Assembly: GCF_021018805.1 (NCBI RefSeq)
Contig: NC_086266.1
Coordinates: 5,890,001 to 5,954,000 of the forward strand
DNA length: 64,000 bases
Reading direction: 5' to 3'
Origin: Prinia subflava
Taxonomy: Eukaryota; Chordata; Aves; Passeriformes; Cisticolidae
This document shows, piece after piece, positions 11,101 through 24,300 of this stretch. The notes beneath the pieces were generated by a model. The model ran no database searches. It had not been told where the DNA came from and saw only the letters and a program-made list of their open reading frames with translations. The position numbers and the translations under genes were made by a program. How positions within the stretch are numbered: the first letter of the stretch is position 1; each line of letters begins with the position of its first letter.

Positions 11101-14100
11101 AGGTACTGGGAGGAGAGAGGGGAGAGAAGAGCTGTTGGGATTGCCTCAGGAGGCTGAGGGTAAAGCCATCAGCAAGGAAATGTGTGCACACAAAGGAGGG
11201 AAATGGAAATACATTTGGGGGAGGAGGGAGAGTTCTCCATGAGCAATTCCCAGCTGGAAAATTAATGCTAATAATACCAATCTTAAAATCAAAAGTGTCA
11301 GGTAAATGGAAGGTATTGATGGAAATGGTAATCTTAGTGATAGAACATGGAGGAATGACCCTAAGGTGAAGCAGGGTAGGTTTAGACTGGATGTTAGGGA
11401 AGAATCCTCCCCTGTGAAGGCAATGAAGCCCTGGCTCAGGGTGCCCTGGGTCCCTGGCAGTGCCCAAGGCCAGGCTGGATGGAGCCCTGGGCACCCTGGC
11501 ACAGTGGAAGGTGTCCCTGCCCTGCCCTTCAGGCAGCCCAGACTGTCCCCAGGTGTAGGGGAGCAAGAGGAACCAGGAAAGTTCTCCTGGTGTGATGCAG
11601 CTCTGCAGCTGTGACCCTGTGATGGCACTTCAGCTCTCTGAGGGGTGATGATGTAGAAGTCAGCAGGTGACTGTAGAACACACAGATATTTGGCTGAAAT
11701 TACCTTATCAAAGGGACTGGAAGTGTCACAATCCCTCTCTGCACAGATGAACCTCACAGGAGGCCTCAGTGCCAGGAGAGCAGACAGAGATTGTCTCTAG
11801 ATCATGGTGGGGTGTGCCACAGTAACCTGCAGTGGCCCCAGGATAACATAACTGTGTTCCAGCACTGCTGCTAAGAGCCCAGAGACAGCACTGGAATACA
11901 GAGACCTTCCACTGCATCAGGCACTGCACTCAGCTGGAACAGTGTGTATTTTGTTCTCCGAGACAGCTAAACACTTACAAATGAGACCAGACAAGCACCT
12001 GGAACACATCCAGAATCTTACAGGGCAATGCCTGAATCAAATCACCCCCTGGAAATGAGGCACTGACAGAAGGCAGAGCAGTGAGGAACTGCAGGAGGAG
12101 CTGGGGATCTGAGATCTGATCTGAGCACCAGATCTGCTCCAGCATCCTGCTCAGAAAACAGGGACTGCAGGCAGAAACCTCCCTTAAAAGTGCAGAGGAG
12201 CCAATCCAAAACTATCTTTAATTAATCTGGACAGAAAGGTCCATTTTCATCTTTAATTAGTCTGGACAGAAAGGTCCATTTTAGTCTTTAATTAATCTGG
12301 ACAGAAAGGTCCATTTTCAAAGCAGTAACTAACAGAGTAAGTGCCCAGATCCCACAGACAATAACAGAAGTTATGTGCCTGAATTTGCAGGGGCTGGGAG
12401 AGAGAAGGGCTGGAAAGTGGGAAAGGGAGAAGGAATGGATGAACAGATAAACTGAATAGCTTGAAATGACCAGGTAGGATGAGACAAGGAAAATTCTGTA
12501 ATGCTGATGAGAGGGTGAGCTTGGGGAAGAGACCAGGTACTTGAATCTTCCATTAATGCCAAGGGATACTAACTTAACCCAGTGGATCAAATCCCCAATA
12601 TTTAAGGGGGTTAAGTGAGTTCTCTCATTAGAAAATCAGACTTGTTGCCTTTCTATGACTGGGAAAATGAAAGAAGTCCAAGCAGGACATCAGTAATTCT
12701 GTTGTGTGTGTGACTCACCAGCCCCAAGCATGATCAGTCCCAAATAAATCTCTAAACCCTTCTGAGAAATTGCACCAAAATCACCAAAACATGCAGCACA
12801 CCCTGAGGGCAATGAGATTTTTGTCCAGCAGTCACTGCCAGCTCCTAAATAGGGTGGATACTTCAGGAGCCCCAGTTAAACTGGATACACTCCAATACCT
12901 AACAAAACTTCCCACCTAGGGGATCTGCAGGAAGGTCTCTGTTATCAAATACCTCACAAATCTCACAAATACACAGCACCTCACCAAACACAGGGACTCC
13001 CACCTGGGGGTTCTGCAGGAAGGTCTCTCTGTTGTCAAAGCAGCCCCCAGATCGGTTCAGCAGGGGCTCTGGATGCTTTGCCCAAGCCCCAAACATCATC
13101 TCCTTCTCCCAGGTCTTGTGGAGGCTGAAGTAGGAGGTGTTCACAGTCCTGCAGATGTCCACATCCGTGAAATTCTTACACCAGTCCTCAAACGTCATCC
13201 TGCTCCACGGAACACCAGGGGAGTAATGGATTGTTTCAAAATAAACAGTGATATTCACGCAAAGAGCCAAAACAAAACACAAAATCTTCCAGGAATTTGA
13301 AGAGGAGGCATTTCTCAGCTGTCCAGGGGACAAACTGATTCACTGGAAAGCTTTCCATGTGGAAATACTCGTGAAGCCACAGTCACAGAGTTTTAGAGCT
13401 TAATTCAGAGCAGCAGCACTCTGTGTGTTTGGTCAGATCAGGATCTGTTCTGTTGCATCTCCTAAGCCTGGTTGAACCTCCCAGGCTGGATTTGATAAGA
13501 GATTTTACAAAGGCCAAAGAGACCACCTGCAATCAAAGCAGGATCCACTCCTCATTATTGCAGTCCTTATTGCCACATCTGACTCAATCCTCTGCACTCT
13601 GACAGAGCTTTTATTTAACCCCATCTCACCTGTGCCTGCTGAAGGAAGGGGCTGGAGTGCAGAGCAACTGAAAAGCAGCTTGGCTCTTTGATTTACCATC
13701 ATGGCCTGCCTTATTCATGGCCCAGAGCCAAACCCTGCAGCTGCCAGGCCTGACAAAGCCAACAGAATCCTTTTCACTCTGCAATGAAATATTGATCATC
13801 TCCTGAAGGACCTGCTGGGCTAAGGATCTCAGCTTTAAGCAAGGTCAGAATTAATAGAGCTCTAGACATTGAATAGAGAATGAACACTTCTCATTCCCAT
13901 GCTGGAAAACACCACACAATTAGCAAAATTCACTGGATGCAACTCTATTTTTAGAGCTGGCTGACCTACAGGCAGGAACAGTAGTCAGTAAAGAGGGTGT
14001 GAAATGCACATGGTACTTCCTCAGATATTTTTACCCATTTCAAAATTTAACTGGTCTAAACAGTGCTCAATATTGGGCATCACGTCATGTAAACCAGCAC

Positions 14101-17100
14101 GTGTTCTCCTGGTTTCTGAGAGATTATCCTGAATATAGACAATAGATTCTGAGAGTTACTGATTTTGTTTCTAGTAGTTTTAAACCAATTTTATTACTCT
14201 TCCCTGTCATCCCATGGGAGTTTGAAAGAAACAGACCTTGGGACAACTTTACCCATCTGTTTTTGGAGCTGTTAAATGGCAGATTAATGACAGTTACTCA
14301 GTGTAGCCAGAGTCTCCAAATCCTTCTCACCACTCCCACTCACCAGAACTCTCCATCGTTCTCAACAGTGAGCCCCAAATCCTTGCGCTCAGAATCGCTG
14401 ACTTTCTTCCACTCTTCAGAACTAAAAGGAAATAATTTAAAAAAAAAAAAAAAGAAAAAATAATCAAAACAATAAAGATGATTAATAACTCACAAACTCT
14501 CACCTGGAAAAAATTGGAGTAAAAATCTCTCTTGGTCCATGGTTTTAAAAGGAATATCAGAGTACTGAAAGGGCAGATGATATTGATGAAAGTGTGAGGC
14601 TTTCAGGAGGAGTTTTAAAACATTAATTGATTTGAAAGCTACTAAAAAAGAAAGAGATGAATAGGAAATAGGCTCAACTAGAGCAGAACTTTATTGATTT
14701 TCTTTGTCACACCCTCCATTAGGACTCTTAAACACTTAAACAGCTGGTTTCCAAGGTCACAGGAGATTGACTCCATTCCCTGAAGGCCCCTCAAATGCAA
14801 CCTGGTTTTCCTCCTCGGGAGATTATTGAACACTTCACTTAGACCAGAGTATTCTCTTTGTCTTTTAATCACCTTAATAAAACAGGCCTGAGGTCTGAGA
14901 TTTCCCGGTGGAGCTTTGAGAAGCTGCTGGAGCCTGAGCACAGTGTCCAGTTTGCAGAGGAGCTCACGGTGCACAGACCCTGCAGGCACACAGGGGAGCA
15001 CAGACCCCGAATTCCAGCAGTGTCACCCTGGCTTTGAAGACTTTTCTAAGCCTTTCACCTTTTCTAAGCCTATCACCTTTCTCCTCCCACCTAGAAATAG
15101 GTAAACAATGAAAGACAGTTAGCAAAACACGGCCAGTGTTTATAGTAGAAAGCGTGATAAGGTGAAATTTCTGACTCCAATATGAAGAACATGACAGAAG
15201 GCTTAGAAAAGTCTTCAAAGCCAGGGTGACACAGCAGCCTCCTGCTGCACCCCAAACCAGACCCTGTCCCTGATGGATCACACAGGACAAAGAGAGCCAC
15301 AGCTCCTCACTGCCCCTCCAAAAGCTCTTGGAGGCTGAAAATGAAGGTGGCTGGAAGGAGGGAAGGGAGGCTGCTCCCCCTAACAGACATTTTCTTAATC
15401 TAGTTGGAAATTGTCAATTTAATTCTGTTAGACCAAAAGCCATGGGCCACTCTCAGAGTCCTCAGTGCTGGCATGAGTGGCAGCTGTGCCAGGCACAGGC
15501 CACTGGAGAACCCTGAGGGCTCCAGGGTTAAACAGCACAGCAGCTCTTCTGTGCATTCTTTGCATTTCACCCACACCCATCCCTCTGAAAGCAGCAGATT
15601 TTTGCTAGCTGAAGCATGGATTATAAGAAATTAATATGTTCAGAATGCTGCATTGTTAAATTCTAAATGCTAGCTGGTGAGCCCAGTGCTGAAGTGTCAC
15701 ATATTTCTCTGGTATAAATCACCCATGATGGGAGACATCCCTCCAGCAGTCACTTCTCTTCCTGTGGAGGTACCTGCTAAGCCCATGGCCCACATGAAAA
15801 TTCATTAGAAAGTTAATTAGAGAGAAATCACAAATGTGGCACTTTTACAGCATTTTTCACCAGTCACTTAAATTATCTACAAGACTTTTAGCATCCTCAG
15901 CAGCTGGAAAGGACAGATGAGAAACTGAGCCACAGACACGCTCAGGGGTGAAGCTGGGAATGAGCCTCGTGTCCTTGACTCATGTCAAGAACTGTTTTTC
16001 TTCCCATTCTTCCAGAAGAATGATGTAAACAGTAAATAAAGTCCAGGGAGCCATAAACTCCTCCAGGACATGCTGATTTTCTCAGAGGAAAGTGGGCAGA
16101 GATGGCACAGAGGCTCAGCCATCTCTCAGTATGGGTGTGTCTCACCAGTGTTTAACCAGATTCCACTGGCCCCGGCAGAGTTTCACCCCTCTGACACTGG
16201 GTTTGGGTGGGAAATACTAAAGGTAAGAAGGCTTTCAGAAAGCTGTGAAAGCAGGGCCCAGAAATAGGGAGAGCAGAAAAATGTACAATTAGCTGCAACT
16301 GCAAAATTGAAAGTAGGAAGAGTTATAATGGTACAGGAAACAAGGACATGAAATAATAGTTTGAGTGTTTAGGCTTGGCTAGAAAAGACCTTAAGACTGC
16401 AGAAAAATATGCTTAGTAAGACAGTAGAAGGTTTTAAGCTTGATAAGAGTGTTGTATTTTGTTAATAGAAAGCATAAAAGTGAGCAGTGTTCGAAGCAGC
16501 TCTACCTGTGCTTTTAGTGTTTGGCTAGAACAATTGTCTGTAAGCTTTAGCAATATCTTATTGGCTGGAAAACTTTTAAAATGCCCTGTAACAAAGAGAT
16601 CTTTGGCTGCTGCTGGCAGAGGTGAGCTGCTGCCATCCTTCAATTGTCTCAAACCCTGCTGTGAGGCTGAGGCTGCAATAAAGGCTCAAGGAATGCCCAG
16701 CAGTGTCCCTGTCCTGTTCATGCACAAACCTCCAGCACAGGTTTGCAGCTCTCACCTGTCACTGCAGGACACAAAATGAACCACACAGACTCTGTGATTT
16801 CTCAGAAGGCTACAGATCGATTCATGCAAAACATGATTTCTTTATATACTATTTACAGAGACCAGTATGAATGGATGGGCAAAGTTAACACCTCTTCAAC
16901 CACACTGGTCAAGCCAGAGGGCCATCGAGAAGCCCCTCCTCTAAAAGGAATGAATAACAAAGATATAATAAAGAAAACATCTCATTTTGTTTACAGCAAA
17001 TCGCCTGGGAAAGAAATTTCACAAACCAAACATGAAATCAGGGCTGCACTCACGTGTCACTCCAGGCACCGTGCCATTCCTTTTTCCCCCAGGGGTTCCT

Positions 17101-18246
17101 CAGCCTGATCATGAAGAGCTTTTCAGCCTGGAAGGAGAAGAGGAGCCTCTCCCCGAGGCGCAGCTTCCTGATGGCAGTCACGGAGTAGGCATGGCCCACG
17201 ATGAGCCCCATCGCCGTCTCTGCCTCGCTGGGGCGCCCGGAGGACTCCTTGGGCATCAAGAATGACAATGAAACCAAAGGGACCCACACCTCTGAGTGTT
17301 ATAAATACAGATTATATTGTTGGCTTTTCTCAAAGATTAAGATGAATGCTGTATGTATAATGTTAGAATAACTTTGCTTTTATTTCTGCTATTAACAAAA
17401 ACTTAGACATGGCAGTAGTAGTATCTGATATAATTATGAGTGAACTTTCTGTTTAGTAGAGACAACATCCAGTGAACATGCAATAAAGACCCTGCTATTG
17501 ATATCCAGCTCTCAGCATCTGCCACCTGAAGAAAGTATGGACCAAGGGCCAAACTGGAAGGGATAAAAAGAACAAAGAACAGATTAAAATCACAGCCAAG
17601 AAACGTGCATGCTCTAAAAAGGCAGACCCAAGGACTGGACATGCTAAAGAGTTCCTAGAATGTAGAAATCAGTTTGTAGCAAAGTGTGAATATGCATAAT
17701 GGTCTATGAATATACAACAGGCTGATGCAGTAGAAAGGTATTTAAGGGGTATCTCCACTCCCTCACTGAATCCAGCCAAGCCTTGGGTGTCTCTCATCCA
17801 TCACCCACATGGGCTGTCTATCACCCATAGGGCCTGGAAGCACTCCTTCCCCTGGACATCAGGGAAGGAAGATTTGAATCCATGCAGATCTTTGTGTGTA
17901 AACTTGTAATTACCTAATTAATGCTAAATCAAGCCTTGGCTGTGGAGGAGAGAGCAAGAGGTGTGGCCTCTTAGTGTTACTAATGCAAATATTTAAATAT
18001 AAATATATTATTTATCATTTCAGATTAATATATTTGTATAAATATATTGATATTTAAATATAAATAAGGACTTATCACAGTTGTGAAAAGCACATTGTAC
18101 TTCCTCAGATATTTTTACCCATTTCAAAATTTAACTGGTCTAAATAGACAAGGTCCTTGTCCTAAGGCAAATGTTGCATTGATATAACAGTCTCAGTCCC
18201 CAAAGGTAAGAAATCACATTAACAACAACAACAACAACAACAACAA

Positions 18247-18307
<61 letters not shown>

Positions 18308-21300
18308 AGGGAAGGAGAAATTCATATCAAATTGGAACTGACAGATGGTCTGGCAACTGTGAGAGTCTCACCAAGCCCTCTGACAACAGCTCCCAAAGAA
18401 TCAGCTCAAGTGTTCCCCAGCCTGGCTGGCATTCCCCTGGCTCTGGGCTCCCTGCACTGTAACACTTCCACTCGTGTTTTTCACAACTAAAAGCAAACAA
18501 GGAGTCCTTGACAGCACGGGGGGCTGCTGCCTTTAATACCCCCCAGCCTTTCTCACTGCTGCCTTTTCTCACCTCATGCTGAAGATACTTATTTATTTCT
18601 TTATTCCAATGAGATATTTAAACATCTCCTGTCTGTTCAGATTTCCAAATGCTGATGCTCAGGGCCACTTTGTAATCCAAGGAAAATGATGATATGTTCT
18701 CAAGGCAGCAATGAAGCCACTTGAGTATTAACTATTCTACACCTAGCAAGCTCCACTGTGTGCATAATACATCAAAAAGTGACAAATGCAGGCAAACTTA
18801 GCAATGGCCTCTCTGTAATCAATGTTTAGAAGCATTTGTGTTTAATTTGGAAGGCAGGCCATGGCCTCCTAAATGTGGGCACTGAGATACCTGAGCCTCA
18901 CATGAGCCAGCACAGGCAAGTTCTGCAGCTTAATTCCACTGGGGACATTATTCAATATATTCAATACATTCAATACATTCAGCATATTCACTATATCCAA
19001 TATATTTGATATATTCAGTATATTCAATACTTTCAATACATTCAATACTTTCAATATATTCAATACTTTCAATACATTCAATACTTTCAATACATTCAAT
19101 ATATTCAATATGAAATAGCATTACTTGGATGACCAGGTGAGCTCAGCCTTCCAGCTCAGCTCCACTGCTACCCTGGCTGCACTGGCACAACCAAAGCCAA
19201 GAAGTCTCAGCAGCTCCGTGCCAGAACTGTTTTCTTTAAAGAGATTTCTCTAAGAAATAAAACAACTGAATGCTGCCTGCTCTGTAAATTAGGGTGGATT
19301 TACCTCAGGTCAATTCACAGTTGTGACCATTCAGAAAAAATAATTTCAGACACACAGAGAAATGACAGCACAAGCAGTTGTGGTTGTATTTAGAGGCTCC
19401 TGGAGCTGGAAGCAGATTTGCTAGATATCTTGCTAGATTTCTCCATACCAAGCTTTTCCAAACATGCAAAGGAAGGACATACTCAATATCCTAATAATGG
19501 TATTTCTTCCAGCATATTTTCATTGAAATAAACCCTTAAAATCCAACTCACCGAGATGAAGCAGCTGATGAACCCTCCTCGTTTATGCACTTTCATCAAG
19601 TCTTCAAACAGCTTCATCTGCTCAGAAATAACCTCCCCATATTTGCCCTCTGCCAAATTAATGGATTCTGCCACTGCTCCAGTGAAGTCCACCAGGGCTT
19701 CTGCAGCACAGCCTCCATCCAGGGCTTGGTAGGATCCAGCCAGCCTGGGGGCAACACGGAATATTCTCAGTTTACAGGGGGCTGGAACAATGCTCTAATT
19801 TGGCTTGAATGTGGGGAACATGTTTGTGTCTCACCAAGGAAAAACCAGAACAAAAAAAGCCTGAGCAGACTGCAGAGAAATATTTCCTGGTTTCTAAAGA
19901 TCCTTAAGGATTTGGGCTGCTGAAGTGGACTGCATTGTACCCATTTATTGTTTACATCCTTAACAGAGATTAAAAAAGGAGTTTTCAGTCTTTTTTAGGT
20001 TCTCTACCAGCAGCAAAACTAAAACCTGTGGAAAGTCTGATAGAATCGAAAGACAAAACAGACAGAGGGACGACACTGAGAACTGCAAGGACAAGGAACC
20101 AGCTCATACTTAGCATAAGCTTTCTCCAGCAGGGCACTCCAGAACTCATTCCTGACGTTGGAACGGCAGAAGATCAGCTCCCCACGCTCTGCTGGCAGCA
20201 GATCATCCACCACCACCTCCGTCCACGCCCCGAAGCGCCAGAAGCGGAATCGGAAAATCCCCGCGTACCTCCCCGGGTTCCTGGGGTCCCACTCCTGCTC
20301 GCTGTAGTCTGGAATCACCTGAGGAATGTGGAAGGGGAAGCTCAGTGAGTGCACTGTGCTGAGGTTTATTGCCAGGGCAGAATGCCCCGGGACATGTTAA
20401 AGAAAGGGAAGATTTGAATCTGCGAAAATTCACCCCTTGTTAGTCCCAGGGAGAAAACCACCGGCTGATAGGCAGGGGAACAACCAAGGTGTCGGAGTCT
20501 AGAACATCCCTCTGGCCACCCTGGAGGGTTTGGAGACCGGACAGGGGGTCTGGGATCTGTCCAAGGGGCTCAGCCAGCCTCACACAGATCCCAGGAGGGC
20601 ACTGCCTCTGATCCCTGCCATGGCAGTGAATGCCCACAGTGTGTGAAGAATCACAAGCTGAGAAAATTCAAAATAAGCAGGAGTTAGTTTATCACAGAGT
20701 GTAAATGTTGAATCCAGGATTTTTAGTATATGGGTTTGAAGAGGCAGGATGGAGGAATTGGGGAGTGGTCCCGTCCTCCTTGTTCTTGTTCTCATCCCCC
20801 ATTTTCTGCTGAGTTGTATCACAAGGATTGGTTTAGAGTAGAAATGACATTTTAACATAGGCAGTGAGTATTGGTAAGATTCTGTAAATAAAAAGTTCCT
20901 TGTGGATGGTGGTTGGACCAGAGGAATGGTACAAAGGATCTGGGACCCTCTGATCCACCCAGTCCCCCGCGTGTCCTGCTCTGCTGGGGACGCCCTGCAG
21001 AGCTGGGAAAGAACTGAGAGATAATGAAGAATAAACAACCTTGGAAACACGGACTGGGGACTCAGCTTGTCTGCTCTGGCTCTGGCGTGGAACCTTTTGG
21101 GCAAGAGAAGGTCTAAAGCCTGATTACCTCGGGGAACAGCAACCCCGAGGAGAATCTCAGGGAACAGCAGCCCTGAGACCAAGGGTAGCTTGGTTTATTG
21201 GCTTTATTTCCTGCACCACACACCCCAATCACCCACCTGCTGCCAGAGGCTCTTCCTCAGAGCCAGGCAGGAGCACGCAGCCACAAACCAGCAGTTCCCC

Positions 21301-24300
21301 AGCTTGCCCTGGTGGAAGTCGTGGGAGCTCATCCCGTCCACGAGCAGGTGGGGATCTTCACAGAGGTCCTGGCAAAGCAAACCAGAGATTGCTGGAGACT
21401 CCACTCCAGAAATGATCACAGCATCCTTCCAGTCAAGAAAAGCAGCAGGAATTATTCTATTGGTTAGTAAAAGGTATTTTAGTTGTCCGTCAAATCTATC
21501 TATTCTCAGATTGATTACACATTTTCTTTACTGATTCTCATGGGACAAATCCCTTGTTGTTACAGGTGCATTTGTTTTTCACCCTCAGAATAGATTGTTG
21601 TGTTAAAGGAACTCCTCATCCTCAAAGCAGGGAACTTACAGATTACTTGTTAGCTGCACTTAGAAGAAATGACAGAAGAAATGATTTTTACCCTATTCCT
21701 ACATGAAACCCTTTGCTGCAGGGCTTGACATCAGTTGGCCACTTGGCTTTCGTGGTGGTAGCACACATCCCACATCCATGTGGGCTAGATTCAATTTTAT
21801 ATCCCATTTCCTGGCATCTCTGACATTAATAATATCTAGTTTGTTTTTCCTTTCAAAATGTGATTTTGTTACAATAATAAATGAGGGATAAATGGAGCCA
21901 TTGGGGTTAAAACCGTCCAAACTTTTCTATCACTAGTGGAAGCCAAAACTTTAATTAGTTTTAGAAAGAAATCAAGCACTGCTGTGTATTACCCTACATT
22001 ACTAATCTGTACTTGTTAGTACAGATTACTTGTTAGCTGCACTTAGAAGAAATGACAGAAGAAATGATTTTTACCCTATTCCTACATGAAACCCTTGGCA
22101 GAGGTTTCCTGCTGAATGGAGAGGGAACCTCCCACAGCAATTCAGCAGAAAGTAATGGTTTAGATTCCTAACTGGTGTGGAACCTGCAGGGTTCAACCCA
22201 GCCACTGCTCCTGGCCCTGTCCTGTCATTCACTCCCTTCCTGACTGCCTGAGAGGGTGGCAGAGCAGGCAGTGGCAGGAAATTCTGCTCTTTCACAGTTT
22301 AATAACCCTAAATTTCAACACTGTGGAAATGCTCCTATATCCAAGCATCAGAAATGCAGAATAACTGACTCCATCTCCCCTCAGAACGGCAGGAGAGCCC
22401 AGATTTCCTGCAGTCTGTGCTGTCTGCCTTGGGCAGCAGAGGAAGGAGCTCCTTACCCGGGGATTCTCTCTGCCCTTTGGTAATTAAAGATGATGATCAC
22501 AAATTAGCAGGGCTGCAACCCAGGCCTGGCTACAGAGCACAGGCATCTCTCTGGTGTGACTCTGACAGATCAGTGCCAGATGAACTCATTTCCAGAGAAA
22601 AGAACCACCTCAGGCTCAGCTGATTGATTTCCTGGGCTGGCTTAGCCAATGGCACCAGAAATCAGCTCACAGCATTAAATTCATAGAGCTGCAGCCATTT
22701 TCCTTAGGAAAGTTATATTTTTGGCATGAGACTTTTCTCATTAAACACCAGTTGACATTTTAAATGCCTTTTGGGAAACAAGCAACTGATCATTATGTGA
22801 CATTGCTCTTCTGTCAGGAATTCTCACTTGTCTGCACTTAGAGAAAATTCAACGCTTGTTAAGAGACCTTAACAAAAATCTGAGTAACAAAATGGTGCCT
22901 ACAAGCAAAACTGACCATGTCCAAGATCTCATCAGCCTCACGGACAGATTAATTCAGCCTCTCTGGATGCTCTGACGTGGAATGGCAGCAGGAGCTCCAG
23001 GCTGGCACTTCAGAGATCTAAACCCACCTAACTGCAAGGCTTGACATCAGTTGGCCACTTGGCTTTTGTGGTGGTAGCACACATCCCACATCCATGTGGG
23101 TTAAATTCAGTTTTATATCCCATTTCCTGGCATCTCTGACATTAATAATTTCTAGTTTGTTTTTCCTTTCAAAATGTTATTTTGTTAGAATAATAAATGA
23201 GGGATAAATGAGCCATTGGGGTTAAAACCGTCCAAACTTTTCTGTCACTAGTGGAAGCCAAAACTTTAATTAATTTTAGAAAGAAATCAAGCACTGCTGT
23301 GTATTACAAAGATCTTATTTGGTTTGTTTTGATAAAAATATCCACATTAGACTGCTGGTTTTTAATTGAAGTGTGTTTTGCATCTCACAAAGTCCTCAGA
23401 GGAAAAACAGAGCAGCATGTGCCAACTGCCAGAATTTATGGATGAGATCAGCATTTGCTGAGTGCTGGGCTCCAAAGCAAACATGGAACAGCAGAGCTGA
23501 GAAGCAACACCTCCCTACTTCCACCAGAGTCACCAAATTCTCCAGGATCCTGCTCGATAAACCCTTTCTGATTAAACCACCTAAGAGCCCTGGAGTTCTG
23601 GGGTTAAGAGAAGTATAAGAAAATGCCACCAGTTCTGTGTCTTTTGTCATTAATTCTCTATAACAGCTATATATATAACAGCTATAACATAATTTATATA
23701 ATAATAATATAATATAACATAATAATACTATAACAGCTTCTCTGGTGACTGTCACTGCGAGGCTCAGATGAGACAAAACAACACTGAGGCACAACCCAGA
23801 GCTCATTTCAGCTCTTTGCTCTCTTCTAGGCTTTGTGATTTTCACCACTTATGCCATATAGGAAATTCTTAGGAATACTTTTATCTGTCTAAGCCACAAT
23901 TCCCTCAACACAAGTTAGAAATGTGCTATTTCAATATATTATTCTGCAGTCCTTGTGGGGATCTTTAAGTGTTTTTGGTTGCCCCAAGCATTAAAAAAAA
24001 AAAAGAAATGAAAAAGAATATATACAAAAAATATTAAAAAATAGATTTTTTCTATAATGCTCCCAGCAGTTAGGATATATAATGTTCCAAATTTAGGATA
24101 GTTGAGGACCAAGAGGAATTACAGGGAGGAGACAGTGACATGAGATGTGATCCAGGCACTTCAGGAGCCCCAATCCCTTCCCCTCTTGCTGCCCAAGCAC
24201 CAGGACTGTGAGTTCCACCAGAACCTCCTCCTTTGCAAACACCATGGTTTAACCCCAGTCCTTTTTCTCAGCATCATCTTGCATCATCCGTGCTTGAAAG

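Larger units (their letters stand above)
11106..13003 (-). other. CAPN6: CAPN6 intron with CR1 tail, 35 bp repeat and exon-end duplicate
   Basis: Three separate items lie in this intron: a CR1 remnant (11320-11530), a threefold 35 bp repeat (12213-12318) and the decayed exon-end copy (12912-12952). The remaining sequence shows nothing recognisable. Confidence 0.8.
14422..17053 (-). other. CAPN6: CAPN6 intron with a 34 bp inverted repeat and an LTR-like repeat
   Basis: A run of A at 14437-14460 adjoins the acceptor. The inverted repeat (15020-15232) and LTR-like copy (16210-16720) are listed separately. The remainder appears unique. Confidence 0.8.
17248..19551 (-). other. CAPN6: CAPN6 intron with LTR-like, poly(A) and minisatellite sequence
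   Basis: Most of this 2.3 kb intron is repetitive: LTR-like (17290-17930), AT-rich (17980-18070), CAA/poly(A) (18220-18305) and a 9 bp array (18950-19110). The stretch 18306-18949 holds nothing recognisable. Confidence 0.8.
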
